A DNA stretch of 64,000 nt, from assembly GCA_000827265.1 (NCBI GenBank), contig KN834750.1:2019500-2083499 (forward strand), read 5' to 3'. Shown here one piece after another: positions 21,598 through 32,738 of this stretch. The first letter of the stretch is position 1. Each line of letters starts with the position of its first letter. The position numbers were made by a program, and so were the translations under genes. The notes beneath the pieces were generated by a model. The model had not been told where the DNA came from. It saw nothing but the letters and a program-made list of their open reading frames with translations, and ran no database searches. This DNA is from Collybiopsis luxurians FD-317 M1 (Eukaryota; Basidiomycota; Agaricomycetes; Agaricales; Omphalotaceae).

Positions 21598-24345
21598 CTA
21601 CAGAGTCAATTTATCACTCTCTTCCAACTCTTCTACAGCCAAAAGTACTTGTTCCTCCAGTGTAAAGGATTTTCCTGGGTCATCATAATTGCCTTCAGTT
21701 AAGATCTGGTCCAAGTGTTGGACTATAGCAAGCCTCTCCACCGCAAGTCTCATCTTTGGAGGGAGATTCATTGTATTCGGTGTTGACGCACCAAGGCAGA
21801 GACGAGCAACAACCATTGCAACATTCTTAGCGACTCGCTCAAACTCGTTTCCTTCGCACCTTGGCTGCCTCGAAGCGAGGTAATCATTTTCATGCAGCAC
21901 CATTTTGCATAAAGCAGCGATTGAGCGGGTGTAGAAGACTGCGTGATATTGAGGTGAGATGTGGCGTAGACAGATTTTCCACTTCTTGTCACGTACCTTC
22001 GTTAGCGAAATTCGGTAGATTAATCATCATCGCATAGAGATTCTGCCGGACTGGAGTAGGTTCTTGATCTGTGTTGTCAGACAAGAAGTGTTGAACCTTG
22101 CGTGTCCATTCAGTCAAGTGCATGGTGTGATAGCTATAAGAGTGTGACCCCCAGGCCGCAGTTGCTGCAGGGGTATACACAAGGTACATGACACCGGGAG
22201 GCTGGAAACTGAAAGTGTGTCAGCAAATCGAGGTGAGTGCTACGGATGATCGACTCACATAAAGTCTCCCGGACGCAAATATATAACTTCAACCAGGCAG
22301 TTCTCCCGAATGCTGTCATCGAGTTCGAAGCCCGCTCTGTCTTCAGAGTCTCCATCAAGACGCATATACCTCAAGAACGCAGCAATCGCCTCGGGTGCTA
22401 GACACATCATCGAAGGATCTTTGAAACTTATGATGACCCACATCATAGGTCGAGGATCGTCGCGATCACCTGCTACTTTTCTAACTACATTGTACCCGTC
22501 TTCGTACTGGCAGGCCGAAGTTACGACGCCAGCATGATGCAGCTGTCCTTGTGTATGGATTAAATTTCGCAAATCGACGAGCAGATCCTCGAAATTGTGT
22601 CTTTCGTGGCTTGTGTCAACTGAAATGTGGCGCCAAGCTGCTTCATCATCGCCACAGAGACTGATATATATTAAGATAAGTGAGCATTGATGAAAAAATA
22701 CTTACTCGAACGGCTCAGGGAAAGGTCGCGTAAATGGAACGTTGGGCATAACTCCCACGGCATCCGGGTTGTAGATATTCTTGATAAAGTTCGGGACAGT
22801 GGTTACGGTTTTCAAGCTTGGATCATCGACGATGCGTTTGCTTAGGTCTAGAAAGACGTCAATTTTAATTAGAAAACAAGGAGCACACAGGGCATTCCGT
22901 ACCTTGATACTTTAAGGTGAGGTTTGCGGGACGATCGTAACCAAACCCATGTTCCGGGTCTTCACGCTTCTTGATTGTCCATTCCGTTTCTGGGATGGCT
23001 ACTGGAACCACAACCACATAATTTTGCGCATTCAGTCTCTGGATGTCCTCAATCAACACGTACTCTGGCAGGTCATCTGTTCCATATGCGGAACGATCTA
23101 AATACTTCACCCTCGAACGCTCGCTGGGCACTGCATTCTGTGTGTTAGCCATCCATCGAACACACTCAGCGTCCTGCGGAAGAGATCAGAGCTTAATAAA
23201 TCCAACATAGAGATACCGTACGGCCTCTAGAATGTTTTTGTTGTCCATCATTAACGTTGGAAGGACTGTTTTCCAGCCGCAAGGCCAAACGACTGTTTCA
23301 GCCCGGGCATGCACCTGTTTTCCGAGCACATCTGAGAGTAGATCCACCGCTGGAGGTTCTGGAGGAGGGATTAAATGAGGTTTCCTTTCGGGAAGCGCGG
23401 ATACCGAGGGTGGAGAGTCTGGAGACGTGAGTGCAGGCAACGGGGGTAGCAATAATGAAGATGATTCTCGGTTCGAGACTGGAGTCCGGGTGTGCTCCGA
23501 GTCCCCGGCGAGTTCCGGTGTAGCCGAGTACAGGTGGGACAGCTGATGGAGATATGATATCTCGTTCAAATTGGGGACCCTTGTAGGCGCGACAACTCCT
23601 GCTCCAACCGGACCCCTGGGACCAGATGAATGATCGAGGGTGGATGTAGGCTCTGTGTGACCAGACGAATTTCCAGTATCTCCCTTCTTCTGCGCCAGCA
23701 GATGGGATCCTTCTGAAAAGCGAGGTAGTGGCAATACGGTGGCATTGGACTCAGCTACACCTTCTTGGCCAACCAATTGATTACTGCTGGGCCCGGGACG
23801 CAGAGACCCTGGGATTGGCGGCGAGAGATTCGGGAACGTGCTTGGTTCATCCCATGAGGTACCAGCAAGGATTGAACCTGCGGCCAGCTGTTTGATGGTA
23901 ACGACTTGACTAGATTCACTGGCAATCGGGCTTCGACGATCTGATCCAGGATTGTCAGGTTGAGATTGATTTTCAGCCTCGATATCTTCTTCCCCTTCGG
24001 GTCGCTGTTTTCGCTTCAGCCTTTCAAGTTTCAACAAAGAGTTTAGTTTATGTCAAAGTATCTTGCAGTTGTGTCACTGCCTTACCGCTGGTTCAGATTG
24101 TTACGCTGGATCCTGTCCGGATGATTGATTCTATTATAAAAGTCAGCACATATGGAGAGCAAGATGAGCATGAAGTTGAACCGTGCTTGAGCTTCCCGGC
24201 CCTGAGCACGACGCTTAGCCAGATACGCGGGGCTTTGAACATAAGAATGGCTATTTTAACAGAAAATCAGACTGAGTACTTACTCTTGTCTCCTCTCTTG
24301 ATAGCGCTCCCGCGCGCGAGCCTTCTGGTCCTCAGATTTTGGCAT
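21598..24345 (-). CDS. JmjC-like cupin domain protein with disordered N-terminal half
   Basis: The ATG at 24345 starts MPKSEDQKARARERYQERRQ, a basic region. A short exon (DFYNRINHPDRIQRNNLNQR) and a ~280-codon Ser/Pro-rich exon (about 23190-24030) follow. The C-terminal half reads VKYLDRSAYGTDDLPEYV, NFEDLLVDLRNLIHTQGQLH, then RPMMWVIISFKDPSMM, and VIYLRPGDFMFQPPGVMYLV followed by YTPAATAAWGSHSYSYHTMH. The last part matches the second half of agaricomycete JmjC domains (metal-binding His in a G(G/S)H motif). The usual HxD pair appears as H-H-A, so the first metal site looks degenerate and demethylase/hydroxylase activity is doubtful. The last exon ends ELEESDKLTL, stop at 21598-21600. Eight exons are likely. 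Its promoter and first two exons are duplicated at 26.2-26.5 kb. Confidence 0.6.
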
Positions 24346-25950
24346 GAGCGGCGAGAGTGTACGACGGTATATTGGACGCAAGGGTAATCCGAAGCGCTAA
24401 GTGTTTTCCCATGAGTGAACGTGGATCAGATGCTCACTTTGTAAAAATTTGCCCACACTTCTTTCAAATTGAATACGGTGTTCTAACTTCTCTACAGACA
24501 GGATTCGCGGTCTGATACGAAGCAGGCGATTGAGTAAAGGACTTTAGGTTTGAGCATCACATATGCCAAATGTAGTACACCGTGAGTACTTATGTAGTAC
24601 GCTTTATATCCACACTATAAAGATATCCATATACTTATGGATCTCGGGGCAATTTTCGGAATTATATGTAGCTCATGATTAGTAAACTCTCCTAAAATCC
24701 GGGAATCAGGTGCGTATTCTCGATATTTAATGCTGCAGGATCTCAGGCTATCTTGCCTTGTACTCCTCCTAGTATTACACCCCATTATGACCGACTCTGC
24801 TCATGGTTCTAAAGCTCACACCAAGATTTTTCTCTACTCTCATCCACGAACCAGATCTAACCTATTCATACGTCTTCTCGAAACACACCCTCAGATAATG
24901 AGCAAACAAAATCCCTTCATGTACGGCTTCCAGAAAGGACCTGAAAATCAGTGGCCTGACGAGATCAAGCAGGATTTATTCCAATTTTCGGGAGAAACAA
25001 AAGAAGAGGGAGAGAAAAAATATGCGCACTTGACGTTCCAAGCAGGTTTGGACGATGTGGAGAAGCTACTTGCGGAAGCCCAGAAAAATGTGCGCGGTTG
25101 TAACGCTACGCTCCGAACGACCTGTAAAATGAAACCTAATCGTTGCAGGGGAGATTCTGTGTGATTAAAGAACACACAGTCTTCATGTTTGATTCGAATT
25201 TTTTGAATTCACAAGTCGGTTTCACTTCTAAAGACTCAGAGAAGCCGCGACCGGTGATGGTAGATCGAAAATTGGATGTAATTGGTCCAGAGATTGAGCT
25301 TAGTCTTCCCTCTCCTCCTTTTCCCAATCCTACCTTGCTGCCAGACAGATTGGTCGCCACTATGTCTCCTGTCGTGTTAATTCGACACCCAATTTTCACC
25401 TATCCTTCATATTATCGCGCAGTTTCCATCGTGGGCGGTAGCAGGTTGACAGAGCTTTCGTTAACGGCGACCTATCGATGGCAACGAATTATTTATGACT
25501 TCTATAGGGCCTATTACAATAAGACTGATCCGGAAGGAAAGCGAGATTGGCCGGTTGTGATTGACGGGGACAAGTTGATTGAGGATACTGAAGGGCAGAT
25601 GAAGAAGTTTTGTGCCCTGATAGGGTTGACGGAGTCCGAAATTGAATATTCCTGGGATTCGTTGGGTCGCTCAGAGAATCGTCTCCTGAATGCCTTTGCG
25701 GGGACACTCAATGAATCAACCGGTGTCATAAAGGGACCGGTAGGTCTTCTGCTTGAATGGACGTCGAGTTATTACTGACGAAGTAAAAGGATTCATCGAA
25801 AATCCCTAATCTGGATAAGCAAGTGAAGAGATGGACAGCTGAATGGAATGAAGAAGTGGCGCAAAATATGAAAGAGGCGGTAGAATCTTCTCTCCAAGAC
25901 TATGAGTACCTAAAGGCTCGATGTCTGTAAATCAAATTAGTAGTTCTATG
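24045..25950. repeat. Tandem duplication unit A (~2 kb)
   Basis: Contains intron 2, exon 2, exon 1 and promoter of the JmjC-like gene (minus strand) plus the first sulfotransferase-like gene (plus strand). It is repeated with high identity at about 26145-28097, with an offset of about 2145 bp between the two ATGs. The left edge lies in intron 2 of the JmjC-like gene and the right edge just past the stop codon. Confidence 0.85.
24787..25930 (+). CDS. Sulfotransferase-like P-loop protein, paralogue 1
   Basis: Predicted three-exon protein of roughly 345 residues. The start at 24787 (MTDSAHGSKAHTK) is chosen because it is the one shared by all three paralogues; an upstream in-frame ATG at 24730 would add a hydrophobic leader but is not conserved. 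KIFLYSHPRTRSNLFIRLLE near the N-terminus fits the 5'-phosphosulfate-binding loop, and VVLIRHPIFTYPSYYRA fits the 3'-phosphate motif (R-x-P-x6-S). This supports a PAPS-dependent sulfotransferase fold; the substrate is unknown. A C-terminal exon (KQVKRWTAEWNEEVAQ to YEYLKARCL) ends at TAA 25928-25930. The first intron donor is GTGCGC, weaker than the GTACGT of the other copies, so splicing may be less efficient. No signal peptide is expected from the shared start. Confidence 0.75.
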
Positions 25951-26193
25951 TATAGTAGGTGTAAAGTTACTTGGCTCAGCTCTCCCCCACCCCGGACACG
26001 TTACATCCCAATCCTCGTGATTTCCGTTCCATAGTTTTCCAGCTCTTTCCTTCTCCCCTCATGCCGTCGCGCACATCCCCTCGCTGTTCTCTCGCTGTCC
26101 CCACAAAATACCGTCCCAGATAAGTGAGATCAAGCAATGTTGAGGGCGGTTAGTAAAGTTTATGTCAGAATGTTTTGCAGTTGTGTCACTGCC

Positions 26194-26471
26194 TTACCGC
26201 TGGTTCAGATTGTTGCGCTGGACCCTGTCCGGATGATTGATTCTATCATAAAAGTCAGAACATATGGAGAGCAAGATGAGCATGAAGACATCTATACTTG
26301 AACCATGCTTGAGCTTCCCGGCCCTGAGCACGACGCTTAGCCAGATACGTAGGGCTGTGAACATAAGAATGACTATTAGGAAAAGAAAATCAGACTGAGT
26401 ACTTACTCCTCTCTCCCCTCTCGATAGCACTCCCGCTCGCGAGCCTTCTGGTTGTCCTCAGATTTTGGCAT
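26194..26471 (-). pseudogene. Orphan promoter and first two exons of the JmjC-like gene
   Basis: ATG at 26471 starts MPKSEDNQKARERECYREGR, an intact variant of the JmjC-like gene's exon 1, with a GTAAGT donor. The next exon (DFYDRINHPDRVQRNNLNQR) ends in a donor at about 26194. Nothing downstream continues the gene: the duplication stops inside the following intron. If transcribed, it would read through into the 3' end of sulfotransferase-like gene 1 on the opposite strand. Confidence 0.75.
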
Positions 26472-26931
26472 GAGCGGCGAGAGTGTATGACTGTATATTG
26501 GACGCAAGGGTAATCCGAAGCACCCAGTGTTTTCCCATGAATGAACATGAGTTTAAAGTGAACAATCGAACAATCTCGAGATCAGATGCTCACTTTGTAA
26601 AACTTTCTTTCAGATTGAATACGGTGTTCTAATGTTAGTACAAACAGGGTTCGCGGTCTGATACGAAGCAGGCGATTGAGTAAAGGGCCTTAGGTTTTAG
26701 CATCACATATGCCAAATGTAGTACACCGTGATTACCTAGGTAGTACGCTTTGTATCCTACACTATAAAAATATCCATACACTTATGGATCTCGGGGCAGT
26801 TTTCAGATTTATATGTAGCTCGTGATTAGTAAACTCTCATAAAATCCGGGAATCGGGCGCGTATTCCTGATATTTAATGACTGCGGGATCTCAGGCTATC
26901 TTGCCTTGTATCCCTCTTATTACACCCCATT

Positions 26932-28074
26932 ATGACCGACTCTGCTCATGGTTCTAAAGCTCACACCAAGATTTTTCTATATTCTCATCCACGAACTAGA
27001 TCTAATCTGTTCATACGTCTTCTCGAAACACACCCTCAGATAATGAGCAAGCAATATCCGTTCATGTACGGCTTCCAGAAAGGGCCTGAAAACCAATGGC
27101 CCGACGAGATCAAAGAGCATATATTCCAATTTTCAGGAGAAACAAAGGAAGAGGGAGAAAAGAAATATGCGCACTTGACGTTCCAAGCAGGTTTAGACGA
27201 TATAGAGAAGTTACTTAAGGAGGCCCAGGAAAAGGTACGTGGTTGTAAAGCTATGCTCCAAGCAACCTGTAAAAAAAACTTCATCGCTACAGGAGAGATT
27301 CTGTGTGATTAAAGAGCACACAGTTTACATGTTTGATTCAAAATTTTTGAATTCACACATCGGTTTTGGTTCTAAAGACTCATTGAAACCACAACCGGTG
27401 ATGGTAGATCGGAAACTGGATGTAATTGGCCCAGAAGTCGAGCTTGATCTTCCCTCTCCGCCTTTTCCCAATCCTACCTTGCTGCCAGATAGGTTGTTGG
27501 CTACGATGTCTCCTGTCGTCTTAATTCGACACCCAATTTTCACCTATCCTTCTTACCTTCGCGCGATTTCCATCGTGGGCGGTAGCAGGTTGACAGAGCT
27601 TTCGTTAATGGCGACCTATCGATGGCAACGAATTATTTATGACTTCTATAGGGCCTATTACAATAAGACTGATCCGGAAGGAAAGCGAGATTGGCCGATT
27701 GTGATTGACGGGGACAAGTTGGTTGAGGACACTGAAGGGCAGATGAAGAAGTTTTGTGCCCTGGTAGGGTTGACGGAGTCCGAAATTGAATATTCCTGGG
27801 ATTCGTTGGGTCGCTCAGAGAATCGTCTCCTGGATGCCTTTGTGGGGACAATCAATGAATCAACCGGTGTCATAAAGGCACCAGTAGGTCTTCTGCTTGA
27901 ATGGACGTCGAGTTATTACTAACGAAGTAAAAGGATTCATCGAAAATCCCTAATCTGGATGAGCAAGTGAAGAGATGGACAGATGAATGGAATGAAGAAG
28001 TGGCGCAAAATATGAAAGAGGCGGTAGAATCTTCTCTCCAAGACTATGAGTACCTAAAGGCTCGAAGTCTGTAG
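26932..28074 (+). CDS. Sulfotransferase-like P-loop protein, paralogue 2
   Basis: Near-identical twin of the gene at 24787-25930, made by the tandem duplication. It has the same three-exon plan: MTDSAHGSKAHTK start; SHPRTRSNLF loop; intron with donor GTACGT after the AEAQEK-type stretch; ERFCVIKEHTVYMFDS exon start; LIRHPIFTYPSYLRA phosphate-binding motif; C-terminal exon ending YEYLKARSL with TAG at 28072-28074. Amino-acid differences from paralogue 1 are mostly conservative. All key motifs are kept and no lesion is seen, so both copies could be active. Promoter sequence is also duplicated, so the two genes probably share regulation. Confidence 0.77.
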
Positions 28075-28698
28075 ATTAAATTAGTAGTTCTATGTATAAA
28101 CTTTTAACTTGCCAGCGTCAACTGCCAAAACGCGTGACTCATAGAAGCGATCACGCCGCGTTTGCGTTTTACTTTCACTCTCAGATTCACAGTACTGGGT
28201 TTTCTGACTGCTCGCAAGTATGGACTCTCTTGTTGCAACTTGCGACGGGCACAAATAGAGTAAATTTTTTAAAATACCTGGGCTCTTCTTTACCGGTGCC
28301 TTTACCGAAAACGATCTTTATGCGACGAAAACTGAAAAAAAATTCAGAATAGGGATTTGTAGTCCAAATTTTGCAGCTGGAGGATGGTAAACTCAATATG
28401 AATAATAAATCGGCACTACAGCATGCCCAGGTTATAGAAATTGTAACTCTACAAACGTTGATGGCGGGAACAGTTTGATCCGAAGAATAGTACACTTCGG
28501 AGACTTGAGCATCAAATATCACTGTGGTATGATATCCACTTTGTATCCACTACTCCATTGCTCACGGGTGGACAATTTTCGGACTAACCTCATAATGAAC
28601 AAACTGTGCTTTAATTTGGACTCGGGTGTACTTCCGACATTTAAGGACAGTCGGATTTCAGTATATCTTGCCTTACATCCCTCAAATCACTGTGCATA

Positions 28699-29848
28699 AT
28701 GACCGACTCTACTCATGCGTCTAAGGCTCACACTAGGATTTTTCTCTTCTCGCATCCACGGACCAGATCGAACTTGTTTATACGTTTGCTAGGAACCCAC
28801 CCTCAGATAATTAGCAAGCAATATCCGTTCATGCATGGCTTTCAGAAGGGACCTGAAAATCAATGGCCTGACGAAATCAAAGAAGAGCTATTAAAAGCCT
28901 TGGGAGAAACTAAAGAAGAAGGAGAAAAAAAATATGCACACTTAACGTTTCAGGCAGGGTTGGATGATATCGAGAAGTTCCTTGCGGAAGCCCAGGAAAA
29001 GGTACGTCGTCGCAACTGCGCTTTGAAGAACCTGTGAGATGAACCTAGTCGCGGTAGGGAAAATTCGGCGTGATCAAAGAGCACTCATATTACACATTCG
29101 ATTCGAGATATCTGAACTCACAGATTGGATTTGCTTCCAAAGACTCAGAGAAGCCGCGACCGGTGATGGTAGATCGTAAATTAGATGTAATAGGCCCAGA
29201 GGTCGAGCTTGATCTTCCTTCTCCGCCTTTTCCCAACCCTACAATGCTCCCAGACAGATTGGTGGCTACTATGTCTCCTGTCATCATAATTCGACATCCG
29301 ATCTTCACCTACCCTTCCTATGTTCGCGCGTTTTCTGTCATCCGGGAGAGCGGGCTTAAGACAGAGTTTTCGCTGATGGCGACCTATCGGTGGCAACGGA
29401 TCATTTACGACTTTTATAGGGCATATTATAATCAGACTGATCCCGCAGGAAAGAAGGATTGGCCGGTCGTGATTGACGGGGACAAGTTGGTTGAGGACAC
29501 TGAAGGACAGATGAAGAAGTTCTGTGCCCTAGTAGGGTTGACAGAATCGGAAATCCAATACTCCTGGGACTCACTGGGTCGTCCTACGGATCGTTTCCTG
29601 GACTCATTTATGGGTACAATCAATGAATCAACCGGGGTTATCAAAGGATCGGTAAGTCTTGCGTTCGAGTCTCGAGTGGATATAGGCGGATACTGACAAT
29701 ATAATAGGAGTCATCAGGAATCCCTGAATTGAATGAGCAAGTGAAGAAATGGACAGCAGAATGGAACGAGGAAGTGGCGCGAAAGATTGAAGAGGCGGTG
29801 GAATCTTCCATAGGAGACTATGAATATCTGAAGGCTCGATCTCTGTAA
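28699..29848 (+). CDS. Sulfotransferase-like P-loop protein, paralogue 3
   Basis: Older paralogue in the same orientation. MTDSTHASKAHTRIFLFSHP starts at 28699; the loop SHPRTRSNLF and the motif IIRHPIFTYPSYVRAFSV are kept. The first intron has a GTACGT donor (about 29005) and the exon resumes GKFGVIKEHSYYTFDS. The second intron follows ESTGVIKGS (about 29650), and the last exon ends EYLKARSL with TAA at 29846-29848. A two-residue change around RESGLKTEFSL distinguishes it from paralogues 1 and 2. The upstream region is only weakly similar to that of the other two copies, so its expression may differ. Confidence 0.77.
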
Positions 29849-30096
29849 TCAGATCAGTACGTTCTACACGGTAGGAATCAATATTTTTGTCATGTACGAT
29901 ACAGTGGCTAGCTAGAATGCACAACATACTGAGTGCTGCGTTTGCATAAGATCAGGTGCGGAGTGCGAGATAAGTGTGTATTTTAGGAAAGGTGGCGCAG
30001 AGGCAAAGAAGTCACGGGCGCCTAAGCGACAGGCACGGTAAATCCGACGCCAAGTTTCATAGTTCGACTTTAACCGACGCTGCAAAAGGACGCGGT
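29849..30096. other. Intergenic
   Basis: Short spacer between the sulfotransferase array and the F-box array. Its right part (GGGCGCCTAAGCGACAGGC near 30017) resembles the sequence before the second F-box copy (about 32665), so it is probably the old promoter of F-box copy 1. Confidence 0.4.
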
Positions 30097-32186
30097 ATGG
30101 ACAATAAGAACGAGCTCTCAATCTTTGGAGCGTATAACTCCTCACTACGCAAGCTCTGTAGATACTCCGAATACAGGGTAGGTATTTTTCTTTTTCTATC
30201 ACCGGGTTGGTCAAAAGCGATTTTATAGAAGTACCGAGGGTCTTGACCAAAGTCACAAGAATGCGTTCGTCAACGCTAGGCAACCTCTCGACCCATATCC
30301 GGTTATCGATACGAGAAATAACGACGCAGACGGGAAATTTTGAAGTCCTTCCCTCATTTACGAGAAACTTTTAGGCAGATATTGAGAGGGGCTATGTCCC
30401 TACTCTGCCGACCAGGTGACGAGCATTAAGGCTTCGTCGCAAGACGCCGCCGCTATTCTAGATTTCATTCGGTGTTCAAGGCAGAGGCTCTCAACGCTTG
30501 TAAAGAGCTGGAACTTGTGGAGGCTGAAGCTCAAAGCGCTTTTGAATGCGTACAGACTCTCCTGTCCCCTGTTAGAAAGCTTCTCCCCATTATCCTGAAG
30601 GAAATCTTTCATCCTTACATATCCTCTGAACGCCCATCTAATGCTAACGATACCGAACACGCCGAATATGGTCTGTATATCATTAGTTCGAAAAAGCAAC
30701 TCGGAATTACCTGCCCAGCTATGTTCCTCAGTTGGATCTGTCGGCGGTGGCGTCGGCTCCTGTTGTCCGATACTAAATTCTGGTCTTCGTTCTATCTCTC
30801 ATGTTCGATGGAACTGTCTCTTCCGGTGGCGAATCTTTGCCGTGAGCATCTGTCTCGTGCGGGAAATGTTCCACTTATCTTGTACATTGATTGTTTTAGT
30901 GAAAACGGCAAACGTTTCAAAGAGGCCATGTCATTCTGAATGCGGATCTTCAATGGTTTGGCTATGCAGCTCGTAAGCTCGCACTCCAGCGAAATCCTAT
31001 TCCATTCCCGAACCTCAAATACCTCGCTTTGGAGCTCAAGAAGTTTGATATCGCATTTCATCATGATAATCCGCCTATGGACGCCTTGTTTCTCAGTCCA
31101 GAGCTGGAAACCTTTGCTGCTAGCGAATTAGACTGGGATACTTCTCGGCGATTCGGTTTCTTGCAATTGACGATGCTGCACATAGGAGTCATAAGTGGAA
31201 ACCACGTAGCATTATTCTTGTCCCATTTGCCGGCGCTTCAGTCGCTCAGGGTTGATGATCTTGCACAGATATATGGAGTACAGACACTTCCAGCAACTGA
31301 AATTGTTCACAAGACATTATCTTCTTTACTTTTGTCGACCGGCTCTTGCTATTCTCAGTTTTGGCACGGGTTACGTCTGCCAAAGCCAAACGCGTTCCAC
31401 TTGTCATCGTCACGGTCAAGTCAAGGTAGGAGGGAGAGCGACCTGCTTGAAATGTCGTCTGTGTTACGTCAATTAGGGTGCAAATTATGGGACACAACTT
31501 TCGAGGGTTCTAAATGCCTCAGAGATGGGGCAATTCCTGGCGACACGACCATCTATCTCTCGGCTGACAGTCACATTGGCTTCTGCAAATTTCTTATCTG
31601 AATTCCATGATCTCCTAGCTGTGTTACAGGGTGCCCAATCCGGAGCCAATGGTGAACGCTATGATCCCGTAGCACTAGCACTTCAGTGTTTATTGATACC
31701 TCTCTCGCCCTTCAAATTTTTCCCCGATCCACTTGCGAACATCCTCCTTATGGCACATGGCTCGATTAGTTAACTCGATTCGTGGAATGGAAAGCTCAGC
31801 TTGCGGTTCAACCTATGGGACCTGCAGTACAGATTTCGAAGCTACGGGAATGCAGGTTCAATTTGACTCCTGACCCTTTTTACATCGGCGAAGGTTGGGG
31901 AGGAGGTCTAAGGCCCGAGGGCCCCGAATTCCAACCGCCCATGTATAGGATTAGGCGGAGGGAAGTCCAAAAAAGTGTTTCTCTCACGCAATGCGTGGAA
32001 CCTCCTCCTCCACCGCTCAACTGCATGTTGGCCCAGCATGATGTCAAGTTTATGGATATGGTTAAAACTCGCCTTGTTTCGATGAATGTTCGGTGCTTCT
32101 TCAACATTGATCGGCCTCCCTTGGAGTGTACAATCAAGCTTATCCCAAATCTTGACCATATGAACTTTAACGTCCTGCCTTCATAG
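30097..32186 (+). pseudogene. F-box protein pseudogene, array copy 1
   Basis: Starts with a small exon MDNKNELSIFGAYNSSLRKL at 30097, matching exon 1 of copy 2. The second exon can be followed by homology through the F-box region (LLSPVRKLLPIILKEIFHPY, then SWICRRWRRLLLSDTKFWSS) to the C-terminal block LRECRFNLTPDPFYIGEGWG. The frame changes at about 30470, 30930, 31600 and 31780, and a segment present in copy 2 (the TENWSYVFLNAD region) is shortened near 30930. Multiple lesions rule out a full-length product. F-box proteins act as substrate adaptors of SCF ubiquitin ligases. Confidence 0.75.
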
Positions 32187-32738
32187 TCTGAGCTGCCCTC
32201 CTCCTCATCCTCCTTCCGGACAACGCGTGAACTCCTCTTCAGACTGCATCTTGGTTCGGCGTAATAGAAAATGCATGGATATTGCACCTCGTCGCCCATT
32301 AGCCCCGGTCAAAATTTGTCTTGTTTCCGAGGGTTCTGTGCCTCCTTAACATCGATGGGCTCCCTTTGGGTGCATATGAGCGAACTAATGAAGGTAATTT
32401 GAACACACTAAAGCTGAACAAGTAGGACCATAATGCACTTCGCAGAACAGCTCTTCAGTAGAGTAGAATTTCGCCTTTTGTATTACCAAAGAATGAAGTC
32501 GCTTAGTGCTTACGTCGAATCATATTCACCTTCCCCTAAACCAAACCAAAATGAGTACTGACATATTTTGTAAAAGTCCTGGTCCCTGTGCACCAACTCT
32601 TTCGGCATGAGAATAGCCAGAATGGTTATGAGTCCTCTCCCACAACTCTCCCATCAGTCATTGGGCGCCTGAGTGGCAGGCGCCGTAAACCGAAGTTCAT
32701 CTTGTTCTTTCAGTGACCGTGTCGCTTGAAGGGTCGTT

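Larger units (their letters stand above)
26146..28097. repeat. Tandem duplication unit B (~2 kb)
   Basis: Second copy of the unit at 24045-25950. Homology starts near 26145 within what was intron 2 of the JmjC-like gene and ends near TTCTATGTATA at 28097, where the flanking sequences diverge. Identity is visibly high in coding and non-coding parts alike, so the event is recent relative to the third paralogue at 28.7 kb. Confidence 0.85.

Noticed and set aside
24730..24786. Upstream ATG giving sulfotransferase-like gene 1 a hydrophobic leader (possible signal peptide)
   Set aside because: The extension is out of frame or absent in both paralogues, and the shared MTDS start is better conserved.
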